From the NCBI RefSeq assembly GCF_900143015.1, contig NZ_FSRT01000001.1, positions 1,736,001 through 1,800,000 of the forward strand: a DNA stretch of 64,000 nt, in the 5' to 3' direction. Shown here in pieces: positions 59,310 through 64,000 of this stretch (positions are counted from its first letter, which is position 1; the number at the start of each line of letters is the position of its first letter). A program made the translations under genes and the position numbers. Source of the DNA: Fibrobacter sp. UWB11 (lineage in GTDB: Bacteria; Fibrobacterota; Fibrobacteria; Fibrobacterales; Fibrobacteraceae). A model generated the notes under the pieces. The model had not been told where the DNA came from. It did no database searches and saw only the letters and a program-made list of their open reading frames with translations.

Positions 59310-61940
59310 TTACTTCAAAGCGTTGTGCTTGGATTTCGAGATTACATGGCCATTCAGCTTCACGACCATCATGTAGGCACCACGCGGGAGCATTTCACGA
59401 TCAAACATGACCTTAGACGTTCCGGCAGTTACGTTGCGGGAAATTCCGCTAACAAGCTTACCCGTCATATCGTAAGCGTAAATTTCTGCAAGCCCGGCTT
59501 CACGAGTCTTGAGAATTCCCGTCACCGGATTGTAGACATTCGGCATAAACATCTGCGGAGCAATCGACACAGGCTTATCGAGAACCTGCGTTCCGTCATA
59601 AAGTTCTACACCATCGATACCAAACGTGAACATATCAACATTCGGGCCACCATCGCTTGTCATCGACGTAAGCTTGAGCGTATTGACGCCAGCCTTCAGC
59701 TTCACATCTACAGAGGCCTCTTTATACGTTGTCCATCCTGTAGCCGGGAAACTAACCGTACCTGCCGACTTGCCATTCACGCTAACAGCCATGCTACGAT
59801 CAGCATTTCCACCATTGGCGTAACGGATTGTCAAAGTCGTCTTAGCCTCGGTCTTCGAGAAGATTTCCCAAACACCATAGCTAGAAAGTGTGTTATCAAA
59901 ATTGAAGTAACCGTTCTTGAGGAACCCTTCGTTTGTTTTTTCGGTCCACCCCACACCATCCTTCGGCGTAGAAGCATCGAGCATAGACAAACCGTCGTTC
60001 ACAACCGGAGTCGTATCGACCGGCACTACGACATTTTCACCGACCACGTAAATATCCGGCTGCTTGAGAGATTTCGCCATATCGGGCAAGAAGTATCCCG
60101 GATGCGGTGGCTGGTTGTAAGCTGTATTTTCGGAAGCGACTGCCGTGCGGTAGGTGGCATCGTGCATCAGCGTATAAAGGCGATACGGAGATGTCACCGG
60201 AGTAGAGACAATGTACATCGTGGTCGGGTCCTTTTCGCTACGCACCACCAGTTCTTCGCGCCAGTCGCCGAAGAGATCTGCCACGAGGCTCGGCGTATTC
60301 TTGGTGCCATTGCAACCCGTCACGCCAAGCGCGGCAGGGCCATCAAAGTAAACTTCTGCCTTGATATCCTTAGAATTGAACTTGGTCACGTAGGCGCCAT
60401 CCAAGAGTTCATCCTGCAGGTCACCGTCAAAATAAATGCGGAAATTCTGCGAAACAGCCGGAGAACCGATTTTTTCGTGCTTTACGGTAAACATTCCACC
60501 GCCCTTCGCAGACCACATTTCGTAACCGCGATGGGTCGAATCTACGTCAGCAGCCATGCCACGGCCGTTGTCTACGCCAGGGTTCGGCTGAGGCGTTCCC
60601 CAGATAATCGTGCCATCGTTTGCACGAAGTTCATCGGTATATTTGGCATCCTTGTGTTCGTGTACGTCCCAGGATTCAAGCCCCGGACGGTCCGGATCCA
60701 TATCGGCAATATGGTGGGCATCGCCATGACCAAGGCCAGTGCGGTAACGCAGGGTGCCATCGTGATTCAAGGCTGCGGCACCGAAAAACACTTCATCATA
60801 ACCATCGCCATCGAGGTCAGCCGCCTGAAGACTGTGGTTACCCTGTTCATAAAGACCCATGCCAGGATCTTCGGACTTATGCAACCAGCGGAGTTTCAAG
60901 TCTTTTCCATCAAAATCGTAAGCAGCTACATACGCAGAGCTATAGTAACCACGGGCAAAAATGGCACTCGGATGTACGCCATCCAGATAACCCGTCGCCG
61001 CCAAGTAGCGTTCGCAGCGGTTGCCGTAGTTGTCCCCCCACTTGCCTTTAGCCTGCGGAGAAGAATGGCTCAAGATGTTTCGGCTGGGTGTATATTCGAT
61101 TGTCGTAATAGCAGCACCATCAGTGCCACGGAACACCGTCAGATATTCAGGCCCCTTGAGGATAATTCCGTTACCATCGCGATAATCCGCAGACTTGTCA
61201 CCAATCACCTTGCCAGTTCCGTCGATTGTTCCATCGGCAGTCTTCACAATCATTTCGGCCTTGCCGTCGCCATCGTAGTCAAATACCTGGAACTGCGTGT
61301 AGTGTGCACCGGCACGAATATTCTTGCCGAGGTCGATACGCCACAAGCGCTTGCCGTCGAGCTTGTAAGCATCGATAAACACCGTGCCCGTGTAACCCGT
61401 TTGCGAGTTATCGTGAGCATTGCTCGGATCCCACTTCAAAATCAATTCATATTCGCCGTCACCATCAAGGTCGGCTGCACTCATGTCGTTCGGAGTGTAC
61501 GTGCAAGTTTCGCCATTCGGCATTTTCTGACTTGCAGGAACTTCTAGTTTAATCGCCTTATACGGGAAAGATTTACCGCTGTTCGAAACCGTTTTATCTA
61601 AAACGAGCGACAAACCAACCTGAGATTGCTCCTTGCCATCGACAACGGCAGCCACCGTGTACTTGGAGGTAGCGGTGCCAGCAGCATCAAGGTAGCTCGT
61701 GCCGGCAGACTTGCCAATCGAGGCAAGTTTCTTGCCATCGCGATAGAGAACGAATTCCGTCGTTGGGTCATCGGTGCCAAGCAAGCGCCAGCTGACAAGC
61801 ATACCCTTGCCCACATTTGATGCGACTAGGCCGCGCGTCAAGTTTTCCATTTGACGCGGTGCGGCAAAAGACGGAACAGACAAGCCCGCAGCCAACAACG
61901 AACTTGCCAAAATAGCTTTGATATTACGGTTATATCCCAT
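59310..61940 (-). CDS. PL11 rhamnogalacturonan lyase with CBM35-like and sorting-like domains
   Basis: About 876 residues from ATG 61940 (TAGGAG upstream). Signal peptide ends at FAAPRQ. The catalytic eight-bladed propeller (~30-640) is the YesW/PL11 type: NLTRGLVASNVGKGMLVSWR, Ca-binding AADLDGDGEYELILKWDPSN, FDYDGDGKAEMIVKTADGT, AADLDGDGYDEVFFGA. A CBM35-like module follows (~670-800), then a FlgD/T9SS-like C-terminal domain (IYAYDMTGKLVSGISRNVTA, LPRGAYMMVVKLNG). It cleaves rhamnogalacturonan I backbones. First gene of the operon with the two CE12 esterases. Confidence 0.93.
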   Translation of the reverse strand: MGYNRNIKAILASSLLAAGLSVPSFAAPRQMENLTRGLVASNVGKGMLVSWRLLGTDDPTTEFVLYRDGKKLASIGKSAGTSYLDAAGTATSKYTVAAVVDGKEQSQVGLSLVLDKTVSNSGKSFPYKAIKLEVPASQKMPNGETCTYTPNDMSAADLDGDGEYELILKWDPSNAHDNSQTGYTGTVFIDAYKLDGKRLWRIDLGKNIRAGAHYTQFQVFDYDGDGKAEMIVKTADGTIDGTGKVIGDKSADYRDGNGIILKGPEYLTVFRGTDGAAITTIEYTPSRNILSHSSPQAKGKWGDNYGNRCERYLAATGYLDGVHPSAIFARGYYSSAYVAAYDFDGKDLKLRWLHKSEDPGMGLYEQGNHSLQAADLDGDGYDEVFFGAAALNHDGTLRYRTGLGHGDAHHIADMDPDRPGLESWDVHEHKDAKYTDELRANDGTIIWGTPQPNPGVDNGRGMAADVDSTHRGYEMWSAKGGGMFTVKHEKIGSPAVSQNFRIYFDGDLQDELLDGAYVTKFNSKDIKAEVYFDGPAALGVTGCNGTKNTPSLVADLFGDWREELVVRSEKDPTTMYIVSTPVTSPYRLYTLMHDATYRTAVASENTAYNQPPHPGYFLPDMAKSLKQPDIYVVGENVVVPVDTTPVVNDGLSMLDASTPKDGVGWTEKTNEGFLKNGYFNFDNTLSSYGVWEIFSKTEAKTTLTIRYANGGNADRSMAVSVNGKSAGTVSFPATGWTTYKEASVDVKLKAGVNTLKLTSMTSDGGPNVDMFTFGIDGVELYDGTQVLDKPVSIAPQMFMPNVYNPVTGILKTREAGLAEIYAYDMTGKLVSGISRNVTAGTSKVMFDREMLPRGAYMMVVKLNGHVISKSKHNALK

Positions 61941-61982
61941 ATACAACGCTCCTAACGGTATAAAAACCAAACTCTTGTTTCT

Positions 61983-61990
61983 TTCAAATA
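61983..61990 (-). promoter_or_regulatory. -7 element of the PL11-CE12 operon (TATATTTG)
   Basis: Matches TAnnTTTG, 42 bp before the PL11 start, with a GTCCACA site 18 bp upstream of it. Confidence 0.5.
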
Positions 61991-62008
61991 TAATCTCTTT
62001 TAAATAAA

Positions 62009-62094
62009 AAGTCCACATTTTTTAGTATATTTTAATCTTTCAATCCGCAATTCACCGAAAAAAGTCCACAAACTTATTTTATTAATTGTCCACA
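62009..62094 (-). promoter_or_regulatory. three GTCCACA sites upstream of PL11
   Basis: TGTGGAC on the minus strand at 62009-62015, 62064-62070 and 62088-62094 (last two 24 bp apart), in AT-rich context. The pair spacing matches the 23 bp upstream of the PL1 operon. Confidence 0.55.
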
Positions 62095-62191
62095 TTAATA
62101 GACCTATTCCAAGGAAATTTTGACCACCAAAGTACGTTTTTTCGTAAAAAATTGAATGGATGGGCATTATAGGGGCTCGTAAGTCATTCCT

Positions 62192-62202
62192 TTAACTATA
62201 TT
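62192..62202 (+). promoter_or_regulatory. putative promoter element of the yihY-type gene
   Basis: TTAACTATATT, identical to the element before tamB, 11 nt before the ATG. Confidence 0.4.
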
Positions 62203-62213
62203 TAACGGCGAGT

Positions 62214-63179
62214 ATGCCGCATTGGTGGGAAAATTTTTCGTGGGAATGGTTGTTCGATAACATCGCAGCCCGGTCCCCCACATTTGTGAAAGTCATGATT
62301 GTCACGGGTAAGTCGTTCCTGTATTATCACGGAATGACTCGTGCGGCGTCTTTGACCTATACGACGCTAGTGGCAGTCGTCCCCCTGCTTATCATGCTCA
62401 CATCTATTTCGCTTGCAGTTGGGTTCGGTAATTTCATTTCGGACTACCTCCCCATCGTCATCGAAATGCTCAATTTGGACTGGCCGACCGAGCAAATTAT
62501 GGATCTTGTGGAAAATGCCGAGCATATTCCCATCAGAAAGCTCGGGTTTATCGGTGCCGGTGGTCTTTTTGTCACGTTCATCCTCGCATTTGGGAGCCTC
62601 GAAACGAACTTCAACGTAGTCTGGGAGAACAAGACTTCAAGAACATTGGTGCGCCAAATTAAGGTTTACACGCCGTTTTTGCTCATCGGAGCGATTGTCG
62701 TCGGGATGTTCGCCGGGTTCGTGAACCACGTGCAAAACGTACTCTCAGTTATTATTGTCGACGGTTTCCATTTTTCGCCAGAAGTCATCAAGGCAATCAT
62801 TACGGCATTCTGGTATTCCGCGTTCCACATTGCGGTCCTCCTCGTCATTTTCATTATGCTTTACTTGCTGCCCGCACGCCCCGCAGGACACAAGCCCTAC
62901 ACCCGCAAAAAACTGTTCCTGGCATCGATGCTTTCGACCTTGATTTCTTGGCTGGCCATCAATATTTACGTGAAAATTTTGATGCTCATCCAAACCGCGA
63001 TGGTCACGCGCATGTCCATTTTCTATGGATCGTTAGCTTTTATTCCACTATTCCTCTTCTTGCTCTTTGGCGTTTGGTCTATCATTTTGTGCGGCAACAG
63101 TCTCGTGTGGACAATTTGCCACTGGCCAGCAGTCAGCACAAAGAGCTGGAGATGGGAAGGTCAATCGGAGGATTTATAA
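62214..63179 (+). CDS. YihY/UPF0761-family inner-membrane protein
   Basis: 321 residues with six transmembrane helices. GMTRAASLTYTTLVAVVPLL near helix 1, FVTFILAFGSLETNFNVVWE, and SIFYGSLAFIPLFLFLLFGVW are typical of the family once misnamed RNase BN. Function is not settled; a transport or envelope role is supposed. The stop overlaps the start of the downstream barrel gene as TAATG, so the two are translated together. Confidence 0.9.
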   Translation: MPHWWENFSWEWLFDNIAARSPTFVKVMIVTGKSFLYYHGMTRAASLTYTTLVAVVPLLIMLTSISLAVGFGNFISDYLPIVIEMLNLDWPTEQIMDLVENAEHIPIRKLGFIGAGGLFVTFILAFGSLETNFNVVWENKTSRTLVRQIKVYTPFLLIGAIVVGMFAGFVNHVQNVLSVIIVDGFHFSPEVIKAIITAFWYSAFHIAVLLVIFIMLYLLPARPAGHKPYTRKKLFLASMLSTLISWLAINIYVKILMLIQTAMVTRMSIFYGSLAFIPLFLFLLFGVWSIILCGNSLVWTICHWPAVSTKSWRWEGQSEDL

Positions 63180-63781
63180 TGAAAACAAAACTTTTGACAT
63201 CACTCCTTATGGCACTCACGCTCGCCGTAAGTTCCCACGCAGAACTCCAAGGCTCCAAGGATTACGAACCGGGCAAGGTCGAATCGTCTGAATGGAGCGC
63301 ACTTTTGGGCGTTAGTGGCGGCAACTCCCTGATTGCTCGCGACGGCACCATTTTCATGAACCTCCGCGTCGGTGTCGTGTTGAACCCGCACATTAGCCTG
63401 GGCGCATACTTTTCCACCATCCTCAGCGACGTGAAAAACCCGAAGGTTCGCCACCCGCAAATGCTCGACTACCATTCTTACGGCATTTTCGCTGAACCGG
63501 TCGTTTTCCGCAATGGACTTTTCTCTATTTCGCTCCCGGTGAGCATCGGTGGCGGCAGCGTGAATTTCTTGAACAAGGGCGACGAAGACGGCTTCAAGTC
63601 TGACGACGCTTTCTTTACCTCTGACTTTTCGGCACAGTTCAACTTCCGCGTAACCAAATTGCTTGAAGTTTCTGTTGGCGGCGGCTACAGGCTGTTTGCA
63701 GGCATCGAAGAAAACAACCTCAAGAACAAGGATTTCCGCACGCCGTTCGGCGAACTGAGATTCACGTTTAAGGAATTTTAG
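63179..63781 (+). CDS. outer-membrane beta-barrel protein
   Basis: 200 residues from ATG 63179 with GGAGGA upstream. Signal peptide (LLTSLLMALTLAVSSHAE), then a small barrel-like domain: TIFMNLRVGVVLNPHISLGA, FSISLPVSIGGGSVNFL, LLEVSVGGGYRLFAG, ending GELRFTFKEF. The aromatic end fits an outer-membrane protein. A longer in-frame reading from 62948 is inside the upstream gene and rejected. Coupled to the YihY-type gene; ligand unknown. Confidence 0.8.
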   Translation: MKTKLLTSLLMALTLAVSSHAELQGSKDYEPGKVESSEWSALLGVSGGNSLIARDGTIFMNLRVGVVLNPHISLGAYFSTILSDVKNPKVRHPQMLDYHSYGIFAEPVVFRNGLFSISLPVSIGGGSVNFLNKGDEDGFKSDDAFFTSDFSAQFNFRVTKLLEVSVGGGYRLFAGIEENNLKNKDFRTPFGELRFTFKEF

Positions 63782-63841
63782 CTCAGAACAGGAATGCGCG
63801 CCGCATCCGCAATCGGAGCTGCGCGAGGATTCCTTGCCTCT

Positions 63842-63882
63842 GTCATCCTGAGTGAAGTGCGAAGCACGAAATCGAAGGATCT
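63842..63882. repeat. TCATCCTGAG...GGATCT palindromic repeat
   Basis: Inverse orientation of the GGATCCTTCG...CAGGATGAC class seen at 5991 and 50988, with an enlarged centre. Confidence 0.6.
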
Positions 63883-63897
63883 AGTGAAATTAGAAAC

Positions 63898-63937
63898 GCC
63901 CGGCAGAAGTGAACTGCACGGGCTTTTCGTTTTTTAG
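63898..63937 (+). terminator. terminator after the barrel gene
   Basis: GCCCGGCAG-loop-CTGCACGGGC with one bulged A, followed by TTTTCGTTTTTT. It lies beyond the palindromic repeat, ~120 bp past the stop. Confidence 0.75.
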
Positions 63938-63969
63938 AGGCTAGTGGACTCCTACGGAGTCCCTCGCTG

Positions 63970-64000
63970 TTAATCCTTCAAGCAACGAACACTAAACCCG
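63970..64000 (-). CDS. FISUMP gene, 3' end only
   Basis: The last nine codons before the edge read, on the minus strand, GFSVRCLKD then TAA (63970-63972). This is the conserved end of the Fibrobacter major paralogous domain (compare FSVRCIKD at 49250 and FSVRCVKE at 46971). The gene therefore continues beyond the window and is convergent with the YihY-barrel pair. Confidence 0.75.
   Translation of the reverse strand, partial: GFSVRCLKD

Noticed and set aside
62948-63178. Upstream extension of the 63179 barrel protein
   Set aside because: It lies inside the yihY-type gene in another frame; ATG 63179 has a strong ribosome site and is followed directly by a signal peptide.

Overview
The window looks like chromosomal DNA of a Fibrobacter species (close to F. 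succinogenes). This rests on several copies of the Fibrobacter major paralogous domain (FISUMP, TIGR02145), two members of the second Fibrobacter paralogous family (TIGR02147/DUF4423), Ser-rich lipoprotein linkers, secreted pectin-degrading enzymes with CBM35-like and C-terminal sorting-like modules, and a fumarate reductase operon that fits a succinate-producing rumen fermenter. Most genes lie on the minus strand in short operons. No tRNA, rRNA, CRISPR array, transposase or phage gene was seen.

Layout. 1-1.4 kb: a 5'-truncated receiver-like protein and a TIM-barrel, glycosidase-like protein. 1.5-3.1 kb: efp and, divergently, epmB, the EF-P lysine-modification pair. 3.1-7.1 kb: an outer-membrane barrel, a TIGR02147 regulator overlapping a lipoprotein gene, and an unknown protein. 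7.5-13.1 kb: hisB, rodZ-like, maf, lptD-like and a PDZ protein. 13.2-17.5 kb: two large FISUMP lipoproteins. 17.7-24.1 kb: a secreted unknown, a metal ABC permease, a HAD phosphatase, dgt, a metallophosphatase, thyA and a small HTH-like protein. 24.4-29.5 kb: an OmpA/TSP3 protein, radC and two small barrels. 29.6-32.8 kb: a polar amino-acid ABC importer with two binding proteins. 33-37 kb: frdB, frdA, frdC and ndk. 37-46.9 kb: a PPIase lipoprotein, the tamB-tamA pair, an ABC ATPase and a DUF4116-like protein. 47-50.9 kb: three more FISUMP proteins. 51.1-52.4 kb: glyA. 52.6-61.9 kb: pectin locus (PL1 lipoprotein + TIGR02147; PL11 + two CE12 esterases). 62.2-63.8 kb: a YihY-type membrane protein and a barrel. 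The right edge cuts the 3' end of another FISUMP gene.

How the genes work together. Envelope biogenesis is prominent (LptD-like, TamA/TamB, PPIase, OmpA, several barrels). The pectin locus combines backbone lyases (PL1, PL11) with rhamnogalacturonan deacetylation (CE12). Its two transcription units share GTCCACA sites that occur upstream of both and were noticed in no other intergenic stretch.

Most unusual signals: (1) a 92-bp repeat abutting the stop codons of efp and glyA, whose two copies differ only in an apical hairpin and there by compensatory changes, with an 8-bp flanking duplication at glyA; (2) a class of intergenic elements built of phase-perfect degenerate heptamers, each locus with its own consensus, often as inverted arms next to promoters; (3) the GTCCACA motif of the pectin operons; (4) TIGR02147 regulators overlapping downstream lipoprotein genes; (5) a vestigial FISUMP C-terminus downstream of an intact FISUMP gene.
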